Counted from the first letter of the stretch, positions 19,840-31,297 are shown. The stretch: 64,000 nucleotides of DNA from Saccharum officinarum (GCA_020631735.1 CM036191.1:37555335-37619334); one strand, 5' to 3'. Notes: generated from the letters alone by a model not told the origin. A program made the numbers and translations.

Positions 19840-22800
19840 TGTAACACCTCAGGTGTTTGGCTTCCTTAATTGCATTGCATTTCATAAACTTGAGCGTCAT
19901 TCATTCATGCATGAGCTTATAATGTGTGAAACATGCTTTTGAAACATTGCAACATGTGCTTATATTTCATGTGTGTTTATGAAATGAGTAGTGTGCAACA
20001 CCCAAGTGCAACATGTGCAACTTCCTTTTTAGACATGTCACCCACTTTAGTGAAACATGATTAGCAAGTGCTATGCAACACACTCATCAAACATATGCAA
20101 CATGATAGCGCAGCATTTTATGTGAAAGGTTTGTTTTGTGTTTCATCACATGGGATTCTTAGAAGTTGGTGTGGCACTTGTGTAGAGTGGTTAATTATGG
20201 TCTAATACACCTTAACTATACTTAGGGTAAGTGATGGAACATTGCTCATGTTGATCAAATTGACCAAAATGCCCTCCTATGTGACGTTGACCAAGCCCTT
20301 AGCCTTAGAATGCTCTAGTTTGACTATTTAAAAAGTTTAATCTAGAGATCTTGCATGGAGGAGCACCCTTAATCAAAGCTGTAGAGAATTTCATGGGGAA
20401 CAAAAGTTCTAATATGGCTATCTCATGAAAATGGCTAGAACATGCTCAAACAGGGCCCACAATTCAGGTCTCCATGCTGATTTCAGACTTAGAAAATTTT
20501 CTAAGTCATGAACTGGTTTACAGTTTCAATGTACCCCCACTTTAGGGCTCTGTAATTTCAAATCTAGGCCGAACCAGTCCAAGCTCCATTTGTCAATGTT
20601 GTTGTCCTCACATAGCTCTACAATTTTGTTGTTGACACCTAATGCTAACTCGAGCTGGATTACGAGTTATGAATCATTGAAATCGCGTTGTCAGTCGGCT
20701 TATGACTGAATCGGGAGTCAAGTTCAGACATCGGCCGTGAGCCTTGTCGTCGACCGCACGCAGGGAACGGCCACCATGTGGCGTGCATGCCCAGCCAAGC
20801 GACTCCATGTCGCGCGCGCGCTCACTGTGAAGGCCAGTCCAACCCCGCTCCCCCTCCATTCCATCGCCCTCCTTCTCCAGCTCACCGGTAAGGCGGCCGC
20901 ACTGCCATTGCCACCGCAGCCATCTCTGTCGAGCTCAGTTGCATCAACCACCGCGCCACCACACCCAAAAGCTCGCACACAGCATCTCCTGCCCCCACTC
21001 TACAACATCCTCACTTTGGGTCAGCCGCTGGGTCAAGCTAGAGGGCGAATCGCCCAGTCAAATCTCTACGGTGCAGAGCTCCGCCATGGCGACCACCATT
21101 GCGAGCTCGCCGCCGACGTCCTCCTTCACCCTCCTCTCTTTTTGGTCAGCGTTTGGGATAGTGTAGGTCGTCCTTTCGCTCTAGGCGTGACCTTACCGTG
21201 GGATGTGGTCTCGCCGGAGCGGAACACGACGACCACCGTCGTCGCGCTCACCGCATCGCATCATCGCGCTCGTGGGCAGCTAGGCTGTAGGACTTCATCG
21301 GAGCCCTCGCTGGCTTTGTTCTTCACCCATGGACTTAGTGCAGCTGTAGCCGCCCTCGTCGGGCTCGTTTGGCACCTGAGCTCACCGGCGTGCCGTCGCA
21401 CGGCTCCACCGCCCGCCATTGCCGGCGGCGGGTCCTTTCCGGCTAACCCTAGGGACCCCGTGGCCCCTACATCGGTGCGGAATCATGTGACGAGCACGTC
21501 GGTATCCTCAATTTTGCCGGCCGGTTAGCCGTCGGTGAGTTTCACCGTCGGCCGTTCTTCCCCCTGCCTCTGTCTCGCTGACCAGCGGGACCCGCTCGTC
21601 AGCCGCGCGCGCGGGCGGGAGACCGAGCGCGGGCCGCGCGCGGATGTGGGCCGCGCCGCTCGGATTTGGGCCACGCTGTCACGGGAGCGCGCGCGCGTCT
21701 CTGGGCCGCGGCAAATTCCCGGGCCGGCCCAGTAATCCATTTAGGGTTTTCAAATTTTGTTTCTTTTATTCTTTTTCACATATTTGTGTATAGATTCAAA
21801 AATGTATATCGCTTGATTGGTAGATCCAAATGTTGTGGTTCCAATTTTGTTAAGTTCCTGATAATGTCTAGTTTTTATTAAAAATATAATATGTGCCATG
21901 TTCTGTTATGAAAAATAGGGTTACTAATTATCTCTTTTATTCATGTGGGAAATAGGGGTAATTATATATTCTTCTATCTAACTCCAAATGGCATGAAATT
22001 TTTATGGTGGACTGTTCATATCATGAATAGCTTGTAGTTAAATTTTCATATATTTTGGACACTATATGTAGGAGTTATGTATTTCTCTTTTTTGTATGGT
22101 TGGATCTTGGGTGAATTTTCATAATTTTTCTATAGGTCCAGTAAAGGTAAAATTTGGTGAGTGTTGTTCTTAGGCTAGGATGATACTAGGAAAAATATGA
22201 AATCTATTGTTTGATACATTTCAATAGGGTGTCCTATTTATGCTAGAAATGGATATGCCATATGTTATTTTTGATATAGGAAGTTCTGCTTGTCCAATTG
22301 CTTTGCAATTTTTATGGTGATCTATGTATATCCTTAGATAGCTACTGAATTTTTTGTAGGTCTTTCTGAATAATTTTGCTATATATTGCTTTAATCACCT
22401 AATTAACTAAATAAATTAAGAAATGGGTCAAAATAAATGATTTGGGTGGACATACCTTACTTTCTGGTGGTTTCATGTCATATGTGACCTAGTAGGGTCA
22501 TTATTTTGGTCATAAGGTTAGCTTGACACATGAATAAATATTTAATTTTCACATTTCTAGATTCTAGGTTCTCTGGACAGCTGGTAGCATATTTGGATTT
22601 GAACCTTGATAAAAGTGTTTGCTGAAAAACTTGTGAATACTAAAGTGGTAGTAAACTTGTTAAACTAGCTTATGTCAAAATTTGGTGGCATTTGGCCTAG
22701 TAGTCTAGGAGTTGTAGCTGTTTAAAGTGGCTGTCCAGAAATGGCTGCTCTCTGTTTAGAGAGGACAGATTTCTAGAAATTTAGAATTTTGACTAGGTAA

Positions 22801-24871
22801 ACTTTGGAATTAAGTGTTGAGGTCTGAAAGTAAATTGTAGAGCGTTTTATAAGCTTTCCAGATTGTCTTGTATCATGCCTTTTGGATTTTTAAATCTACA
22901 GTTGTGATGAAAATAGTTAGCTGCTATCCAGATTTTGTTGTTGCGATATTTTGTGATTGGGTTGGTGGTAACTTTGAGTAATATTGTTCTTGTTGATTGT
23001 TAGGTGTTAGGGTCTTAACTAAGGAGGAACAATTATACATTAGGTTGTGTAGACTAGGTAAGTACTTCTCTACCGGAGAAGAGATTTACACTTATTATTG
23101 AAGTGATTTGATTAGAGCACTAGAATTGCTAAAGTGCATTCCATTCCGAGCATGATGCATTCTTTCTTATGCATCCATGAGATTTATTGTGTATTCATGC
23201 AATAGGTGTACCGGAGGGGGTGACACTCCTCGAGTTCGAGGGAGCGATTCCGGAGGAGGTTCAGGAGCAACCGGGAGAACCCGAAGAGGCAGCCAACGAA
23301 GAAAACACCATTGACGAGTTACCGGAGTGTTCGGATCATCGCCCGTCCTCGTTCCTGAAAGTCAAGCCCTGGTGCATGCTGACCCAATGGTTTTATATAT
23401 CAATCTTGAGTATTTTTACTTGTTTACTGCATTAAGTTGTAGGAGTTGTATGAAAACACTTGTTGCATTATACCTGTCCTTGTCCAGATATCGTACTTAA
23501 ATCATAAATTAAGTTTAGGCACGTGTCAATGCTTAGCCCTGCTTAGTCCGATAGAAGTCGGGTGATTTTCGGTCATCCACGAGATGTAGGAATGGGTCAC
23601 GAGTGGCTATGTTGGCTATCGTGGATGGAACCATGCCTTAAAATGAAATTGAGACCGGGCGGGAGTTCGATAGTGCAGCCGCAAGACACTTCACGTCTTC
23701 GGTGCGAAGCTATGCCTGTTCGGGTCGTTTAAGGACCGATTCGTTGTACGTCCTTGAGTCATGTTGAATGCCGTCTAACACTTAGTTGGTCGGATAAGTC
23801 GTTCCGACCGCGAATCCGAGTAATACAGTTCAGGCCGAGAATCGATTGGTAGGTCGCATCTTGGAGGTAGTAAGGATGTGCTTGGGAATATTGGCGTGAG
23901 ACCAAGGGGGGTTAGAGTCCCTAGCACCTGGCAGAGTGTCGTCCTTGGGGATGCGGCATCAGTCGAACCCGCGGCTCCTGAACTATACCAAAGGTGACCT
24001 GAGCAGCCCTCGCCAGGCGTGACTCGGTGAGTGTTAGAAATACCCCTCCAGCTGGATAGGAATTCGATTCGAATCGCCGTCGCTCCCGGTTAGTGAGCAC
24101 TTGACTTGAGCAGCGCAACGTAGATCTCATTAAATTGAACAGATGGTTAAGCGAATGATATAATGTTGCCACAAATTTATACCTGCTATAGATATAATAA
24201 TATTATTGTTGATTATAAGCAAGTGAATGTTTAGTACAGGTGCTAAGATAGATGATAGGTTAATGCTAAAATAACTGCTAGTACAAGTTAAAAGAGTTTA
24301 AATTACTTATGCTTTTCCGCAAAGGTGATGTTAGCCAGCTCCACTTATGAAAGCCTTACATGATCCTTGGTGTCTCTTATTTTCCATTTCTACGGGTAAG
24401 TCTAGCTGAGTACATTCCAGTACTCAGGGTTTTTTCCTCCTATTGCAGATGACATGCTTTATCAGGGCTTCTGCAGGACCTACCTCCACCCCGCGGGTGA
24501 TGAGGACTAGATCACTCGGGCGTGACCGTCTGTTAGTTCACTTTCCTAAATGCTTTTGTGGGATGTTTATCTGTAAGACTGGCAGTGGTATTTGAACTAG
24601 TGTGCGGGTGTTATGCTTCTGCTACTTTATGAACTCGGTTTGTAATAATTTGTGACTCCGTGTGTTGTAAGTGGATTTCCGAACTACTTGTGTAATGTAA
24701 CGTGTGATGTGTTATGTTGAATGATGCGATCTTGGTTTTAAACGAGTTGGTTTGAAATCCTTCATGGTTTCGATTGACTACCGGGGTTATATGGGCTGAA
24801 GTTCGAAAATTTGAGCGTTTCAGCGCTTGTTTTTGTACTTGTGCTCTTATAATTTGGTCGATTCTGTTACA
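19840..24871 (+). repeat. 5' LTR of the Gypsy element
   Basis: Starts TGTAACACCTCAGG and ends TTCTGTTACA. It is about 5.03 kb, unusually long. The first 497 bp are identical to the 3' LTR; beyond 20337 the two differ by about 4% (mostly transitions, plus small indels). The GC-rich block 20720-21730 should contain promoter and leader sequence; long open frames there (such as 20737-21528) are not kept intact in the 3' LTR. A small acidic ORF at 23211-23435 is open in both LTRs. Confidence 0.9.
23211..23435 (+). other. Acidic small ORF inside the LTR (also at 34661-34885)
   Basis: Following TTCATGCAATAG, an acceptor-like site, the frame reads LEFEGAIPEEVQEQPGEPEE and on to LPECSDHRPSSFLK, rich in Glu and Pro. 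The matching 3' LTR frame is also open to a stop but has about a dozen replacements (for example PEGV/PEEV, EQPG/EQAG). Many changes alter amino acids, so constraint in these copies is not shown. It may be an exon of a spliced LTR transcript. No known family was recognised. Confidence 0.4.
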
Positions 24872-24873
24872 GC

Positions 24874-24885
24874 TGGTACCGGAGC
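24874..24885 (+). other. Primer-binding site, initiator tRNA-Met type
   Basis: TGGTACCGGAGC, two bases after the 5' LTR end, agrees at 10 of 12 positions with the complement of the plant initiator tRNA-Met 3' end (TGGTATCAGAGC). It primes minus-strand DNA synthesis in this group. Confidence 0.8.
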
Positions 24886-25643
24886 AGAATTCAATATTAA
24901 ACACATCGTACGAGTATTTGAAAACAAAAGTGTTTGTTTGTGAAAAGTGTTAAAAATCTGAAATTTATTTCTATAAGTATGCTAGTGATCATATCCCTTA
25001 GCCCAAATAAGGACTCTTAGGTGGCTTATTAAAAGACTAACTTAAGGGGTCTTGTTTGTTTTTGTTTCGTCGTCCATACGATGTGATATTGTATGGATAC
25101 CATCCATTTGGGTGGTAATGTATGGATCAAACACCTCAACGCTCTGGTAAGTGTGAGTTGTGAGAGCGTGATCGTCCAACCAGCGGTCTAGGGGAGAGTA
25201 GTTGTGGTTACTTGCATACTTACATGTTCAAACCATGTAATTATGAAAGTACTTAATTGTGGGTATATCTATCGAGTAGTTGTGATACTGAAGTATATAC
25301 ATCGGGGATGTGTATATGGAAAGTATTTAGTTTACTGCTTACTTGTGTGCTTATATTGGGAAAGTGTTGGGCTGAAATGAGATTTTCTGCAGGTACACTA
25401 ACAGCGCAAACGAGTAGACCAATAGTTTCACCTTTATGAGATAACGTATGTATGCCACCGCCTAGCGTTAGCAGTTTATGATTATACTAGGGTGAGAGAG
25501 CGTATGGAACGTGCATGCATCATGTTTAATTCATGTCATATATTTCATTTTACCCCCTCCTTAAAAATTTCGATGGTCCCGACTAAATTAAACTTCGTAT
25601 CCCCTAAATTATCCTCACTTTAAGTCATATCTTGTTGCTATAG
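24886..25643 (+). other. Untranslated leader of the Gypsy element
   Basis: AT-rich, no supported coding frame. It ends in TCTTGTTGCTATAG directly before ATG 25644, which resembles a splice acceptor. Confidence 0.45.
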
Positions 25644-26150
25644 ATGGCTCGCACAAAGAGGACTGCTCGCAAGTCAACTGGAGGCAGGGCTCCTCTCCAC
25701 CAGCTCGCTCCATGTGAGCCCCGCCCTGAGCCCACCGAGGCGAAAAGGTTAAGGGCCGAGTTGGCTGAGGTGACTGCTGCTAGAAATGCGGCTCAGCAAC
25801 AGCTGGAGCAAGTGATACATGACAGAGATCAGGAGACACTTGCGGTCCAAAGGTTGACTGTGGCTAATCGCAACTGTCAGCGCATGCTGGTCCACGTGAT
25901 GAACCAGCGGGATGAAGCCTGGCACGAAGAGAACCTCCTGAGAGCTCGTCAGGTGGAGCTTGAGCAACAGTTAGAAGTTGTAGAAGAATACAATGACAAT
26001 CTTCATGAGAAAGTGCACCGCCTAAACAATCAGCTCAATCCTCTGCTTTCTCATGACAATGACGAGGATGAGGAGATGGGCTCTGGAGTCTTTATGGCTG
26101 AAGGTGAGGACGACGTGGAGGTCAATGGGCCACAGGATGTCCCACCATAA
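25644..26150 (+). CDS. Extra Gypsy ORF with histone H3 tail-like N-terminus, coiled coil and acidic tail
   Basis: The frame starts M-ARTKRTARKSTGGRAP and continues LHQLA, matching histone H3 residues 1-21 except Q5R, K14R, R17L and K18H. K4, K9, R2, R8, T3, S10 and T11 are kept. After residue 22 all similarity to H3 stops and there is no histone fold. Residues about 35-130 form a heptad-like coiled coil (RLRAELAEVTAARNAAQQQL; QVELEQQLEVVEEYNDNL), then an acidic region (SHDNDEDEEMGS, GEDDVEVNG). A TAA at 26148-26150 ends it; the same frame continues EEEEEDEELEPASDEDG to a TAG at 26238-26240, so the undamaged protein was probably about 198 residues. It is in sense orientation between leader and gag. 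Initiator Met followed by Ala would normally be removed, exposing an H3-like A1. Function unknown; chromatin mimicry is inference. Confidence 0.75.
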   Translation: MARTKRTARKSTGGRAPLHQLAPCEPRPEPTEAKRLRAELAEVTAARNAAQQQLEQVIHDRDQETLAVQRLTVANRNCQRMLVHVMNQRDEAWHEENLLRARQVELEQQLEVVEEYNDNLHEKVHRLNNQLNPLLSHDNDEDEEMGSGVFMAEGEDDVEVNGPQDVPP

Positions 26151-26240
26151 GAAGAAGAGGAAGAAGATGAGGAGCTAGAGCCTGCTAGTGACGAGGATGG
26201 CGGGGAGATCTTCGACACTGACTCCGAGGACGATGTTTAG

Positions 26241-26909
26241 AGTAGTCATCGCATAGCTATGGCGCTAGAGTTATCTTTTGTGCCCTCCATGTGTGGGAGT
26301 GGGGCTTTGTAATAACTTATCTTTTGGGATGTAATATCAAACCCTATGTTCTCCTAGATGTTAGTTTGAACATGTTAAATTTCGGTCACAAATGGGTATC
26401 TCATTGTGTTGTGTTCGGTGATGGTGTCACGATTAGCACCCTTTGGTGCCGTGACGAAACCGAGGGCCTCCTGTGGCGCGCGACATAAGGCTGTGCTGCT
26501 TGGCACGCGCTGGTCATGATCCACCATGGAACTCTACCAATGGGTTGTCTCCTCGTGGTCATTTCTTGGTTAGCCTTTTCTATTTGGCTAGAAGTTTAGT
26601 TCGAATCCAGACACCCGTTATGTAAGGTTGAAATTCTGTTGATATTAATGTAACCTGTTCTGTCACGTTTGTACTCCCTACATGAGAGCCTTTAATAAAT
26701 TCCATCTGTTCATCGGAAGATATCTTGTTTGTTATGTCCATCGCATAATTGCGTCGATTGGTGCACTTGATGAGTTTGTGTGGTTGTGATGAATTACTGT
26801 GCCTCAGTTGTTTGCAAATTCATTTATAATGAAATCAGTTTAGCATATTTACACAATTCATCTACAAATTTCCCACATCGTCAGTGCTCATTGGCTATGC
26901 ATTTTACAG
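26241..26909 (+). other. Spacer between H3-like ORF and gag
   Basis: No supported gene. It ends GCATTTTACAG directly before the gag ATG, another acceptor-like AG-ATG junction, so gag may be translated from a spliced RNA. Confidence 0.4.
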
Positions 26910-27900
26910 ATGGCGTACAACCTCCATCGTGGTCGTGGCGTTGAGGATGAGGAACAGCCACCCCCTCCGCCACCACCCACTCCGGCGGAACTGATGCAGA
27001 CGGTGGTTGAAGGTCAGCGCCTGTTAGCAGACGCTATGCGCCAGCTAGTCAACCGGGATGCTCGCCAAGGTCGACAGGGACCGGCACCAAATCAGCATAG
27101 TGACTTCAAGGATTTTCTTGACACCAAGCCCCTACTCTTTAAGGAGGCGGAGGAACCTCTACAAGCTGATGAGTGGTTGAATACAATTGAGCAGAAGTTC
27201 CGTCTGCTTTGTCTGACTAAGGAGCTGAAGACCGAGTATGCTTCCCACCAACTGCATGGCCCGGCTGGTATTTGGTGGAGTCACCACCGCTCCACGTTGC
27301 CTCCTGATGTCTCGATCGCTTGGGACCAGTTTAAAATAGCTTTCCACGGAAATTACATTCCCCCAGGCTTGATGGCTATGAAGCACACTGAGTTTATGAG
27401 ATTAACCCAAGGCAATAAGAGTTTGACGGAATACCTGCAAGCCTTTAACAGCCTTGCAAGGTATGCAACTGAGTTTGTGGATACTGATGCTAAGAAGATT
27501 GCTAGCTTCAAGCATGGCCTCGGTCCAAAGCTGATGAAGACCATGGGCACTAGAAAATGTGCTACTTTCAATGATTTTATCAGTGATGCTCTGACCCAAG
27601 AGAACAATAATTCTATCTATGCTGCTTCTAAGAACCGCAAGAGGGCCCTTGAGGCGGGTGCTTCACAGTCCCAAGCTCTAGCTGCACCGAGGGCTCCCTC
27701 TCGCCCTCCTGCCACAAGTGCTAAGTTCCGTCCCCCATAGAAGAAGGCTCCAGCTAAGACTGGGTTTTGCAAAGCATATACAGTGTCCCTGCCCAAGGGT
27801 AGTTCAGGCCAAGGCAGCTTCAGTGTCCCTCCAAGCAACATGCCTTGCTAGAACTGCAACAAACTAGGTCATTGGTCTAGGAATTGTCCATATCCTAAGA
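26910..27900 (+). pseudogene. Gypsy gag (capsid and nucleocapsid), interrupted
   Basis: Starts MAYNLHRGRGVEDEE, then a proline run and a retrotransposon gag domain (LQADEWLNTIEQKFRLLC; WWSHHRSTLP; FMRLTQGNKSLTEYLQAFNS; RYATEFVDTDAKK). A basic, Ala/Pro-rich linker follows and is broken by TAG at 27738-27740. The zinc knuckle is visible as C-stop-NCNKLGHWSRNC: a TAG at 27849-27851 sits in the CX2C spacer, while the remaining Cys and His are present. Gag forms the particle and binds element RNA. It is in one frame with pol, as in many chromoviruses. Confidence 0.85.
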
Positions 27901-30900
27901 AGAATGCAAATCAAGGTGGCCGTCAGGGGCATGTTCATTATAATAGTATTGAAGAAATTCCATCTGGTAAGGTAGTCACTGCTGGTAAGTTCCTAGTTGA
28001 TCAACATTCTGCAGTGGTGCTATTTGATTTAGGTGCTTCGCATTCCTTTATCAGTCCTATGTTTGCATCGAAGTTTGCACACAAATTACATACTGTTGAA
28101 GGTGGGGGTTATTGCATTAGAGCGGCAAGTGGGAATATTTCCACAAATCAAGTAGTAAGAGATCTAGAGTTTGAAATAGAAGGGTGAAAGTACTCGCTTA
28201 CCTTAGTGGTTTTGCCTAGATTAGGCATAGATGTTATTTTGGGCATGAATTGGATGAGTCAGCATGGGGTACTCATTGATACATCCACCCAGGTAGTTAT
28301 GCTTAGAGATCCTACTGATCAAAAAGGTTTTCTAGTGCAACTTCCTCGGCAGATTGACCTTTCTAGTGAAGTTCATGCGGTGCAAGCGAAGGCATTAGCT
28401 GATATTCCCGTAGTGAGTGAGTTTTCTAACGTTTTTTCTGATGATTTGCCGGGACTGCCTCCGAATCGGGATGTGGAGTTGAAAATCGAGTTGTTGCCTG
28501 GCACGGCACCCATCTCTAGAAGACCCTATAGGATGCCTCCGAATGAATTAGCTGAACTTAAGGTGCAGTTGAATGAACTTTTGAAGAAGGGGCTGATTCG
28601 TCCTAGTTCGTCTCCGTGGGGATGTCCTGCTATCTTTGTAAAGAAGGACCAGTCGTTGCGGATGTGCGTAGATTATAGGCCTCTGAATGCAGTCACTGTC
28701 AAAAATAAGTATCCTCTACCGCGCATCGACATCTTGTTTGATCAGTTGTCTAAAGCTAAAGTCTTTTCCAAGATCGATCTGAGGTCTGGCTACCATCAAA
28801 TTAAAATCTGTGTGGAAGATTTTCCAAAAATAGCTTTCTCTACAAGATACGATCTTTATGAGTATCTTGTTATGTCCTTCGGCTTGACCAACGCCCCCGC
28901 ACACTTCATGTACTTGATGAATTCGACGTTTATGCCCGAATTGGACAAGTTTGTGGTGGTATTTATTGATGACATCTTGATATATTCTGAAAATGAGGAA
29001 GACCACGCTGAACATCTATGTATAGTCCTCACAAGACTGCGTGAACATCAACTATATGCAAAATTCAGTAAGTGCGAATTCTGGCTTCGTGAAGTGCCTT
29101 TCCTTGGGCATGTGTTGTCCGATGGGGGAATTACGGTGGATCTCGCCAAGGTACAATAAGTACTGAACTAGAAGGCTCCTATCTCGGTTCACGAGGTCCG
29201 GAGTTTTCTTGGATTGGCTGGCTATTATCGTCGCTTCATCCTGGATTTCTCTAAAATAGCCAAGTCAATGACTCGGTTGCTACAAAAAGACACCCGGTTT
29301 GTCTGGACTCCTGAGTGTGATGCGGCTTTTCACAAACTGCGAACTCTCCTAACCTCGGCTCCAGTTTTGGCATAACCGGATATCGAGAAACCATTTGATG
29401 TGTATTGTGATGCCTCAGGCATAGGTTTGGGAGGTGTTCTGATGCAGGAAGGTCGAGTAATTGCATATACCTCTCGACAACTTCAGAAGCATGAGGTGAA
29501 TTATCCAACGCATGACTTAGAACTCGCTGCAGTTGTTCATGCTTTGAAAGCCTAGCGGCACTATCTGTTGGGCAATGTTTGTAATATCTATACTGACCAT
29601 GAAAGCCTCAAATATATCTTCACCCAACCCGAGTTGAATATGCATCAAAGAAGATGGCTTGAGTTGATTAAAGATTATAATCTCCAAGTGCACTATCATC
29701 CTGGCAAGGCAAATGTGGTTGCTGATGCTTTAAGCCGTAAGTCTCATTGCCACTCCTTAGTTGAAAGTGATTTTCATCTGTCTCGCCTTCTACACCCAGC
29801 AATTCTATACAACATCACTGTCAGTTGCACTCTCAAGAGTAGAATTATTGAGCTCCAAAAGACTGACACTGGTATATTCCACATCAAGTGTAAGATGAAA
29901 GAGCAAGAAACTAAACATTTCAGGGTAGATGAAGAGGGTGTACTGTGGTTCAAGGATAGGTTAGTTGTGCCTAAGGACCGAGAGCTTAGAAATCATATCA
30001 TGTCTGAAGCACACTCCTCTAAGTTGTCCATCCATCCTGGTAGCAATAAGATGTATTACGATTTGAAGCCATACTATTGGTGGACCAAAATGCAGAAGGA
30101 AATAGTTGCATATGTTGCTAGGTGTGATACCTGCTGTAGGGTTAAGGCTGTGCACATGAAAGCTGGATTGCTTCAACCACTTTCTATCCCAAGTTGGAAA
30201 TGGGAGGAGATAAGTATGGATTTCATTATTGGACTTCCTCCTACTGTCAAGAATCATAACTCTATCTGGGTAATTGTAGATCGCCTAACCAAGTCGGCTC
30301 ACTTCATTCCTGTTCGAGTAGACTATCGTCCTACTGACTATGCCGAGTTGTACTTCAATCAGATAGTCCGGCTCCATGGGGTACCTCGTACTATCATTTC
30401 TGACCGTGGTCCACAGTTCACTGCTTGTTTTTGGGAGCACTTGCATCATCTTCTGGGAACCAAGTTAGTGAGAAGCTCTGCTTATCACCCCAGACGTCAA
30501 GTCAGACTGAATGAGTTAACCAAATCTTGGAGGATATGTTACGGGCATGTGTTATTTCGTCCAAGGGTTCATGGGAGAAATGGTTGCCTCTAGCTGAGTT
30601 TTCGTATAATAATAGTTATCAAGAGAGCATTAAGATGGCCCCATTCGAAGCATTGTACGATCGTAAGTGTAGAACCCCACTAAATTGGATAGAAGCGGGC
30701 GAGAGATGGTATTATGGTATTGATTTTGTTAAGGAAGCTGAGGAACAAGTTCGTACCATCAAAATCCATATGGCTGCAGCTCAATCTAGACAGAAAAGTT
30801 ACGCTGATCGCTGTAGAAAACCGATCGAGTTTGAAGTTGGAGACTTCGTATATCTGAAAGTTTTCCCTATGAAGAGTGTACAACGTTTTGGTGTGAAGTG

Positions 30901-31297
30901 GAAGCTTGCACCCAGATACATGGGTCCTTTCCAGATCATAGGAAAGAGTGGTGCTGTCGCATATAAGATCCAGTTACCTCCTGAAATGAGCGCCATTTTC
31001 AATGTTTTCCATGTATCTCAGTTAAAGAAATGTCTTCGGGTTCCTGAAGAAAGAGTTTCATTAGGGGATATCAGGCTAGAATCTGACCTAACTTATGAAG
31101 AAAAGCCAGTCTATGTGATTGACACTCGAGAGCGGGTAACTAGAAGTCGAGTGGTTAAGTGGTATAAAGTAATGTGGAGTAATCAGGGTAGTGAGAGTGA
31201 TGCTACGTGGGAGAAAGAAGACTATTTACGTGATGGTTATAAGGAATTCTATCAACAATGGTACGCTTTCCAAATCTCAGGACGATATTTTTTATAA
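27901..31297 (+). pseudogene. Gypsy pol: protease, RT, RNase H, integrase, chromodomain; many stops
   Basis: Protease: active site reads FDLGASHSFIS at about 28023, so the usual DSG/DTG is DLG. Reverse transcriptase: [25 protein letters not shown] and FIDDILIYS (catalytic FIDD at 28962-28973). RNase [12 protein letters not shown] and [11 protein letters not shown]. Integrase: zinc region ending CDTC, then MDFIIGLP and SDRGPQFT. Chromodomain: about 31090-31260 with SDATWEKEDYLRDGYKEF. Stops include 28185 region TGA, 29157-29159 TAA, and further TAA/TAG at about 29373 and 29553. A one-base loss in a C run near 30490 shifts the frame before the integrase C-terminus, and a TGA follows at the QTE motif. 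Copy is dead. Confidence 0.85.

Noticed and set aside
20737..21528. 263-residue frame in the 5' LTR as a gene
   Set aside because: The matching 3' LTR region is broken by indels and changes, and GC-rich DNA keeps frames open by chance.
25644..26150. A host histone H3 gene
   Set aside because: Only the first 21 residues match; there is no histone fold, and it lies inside a Gypsy element between PBS and gag.
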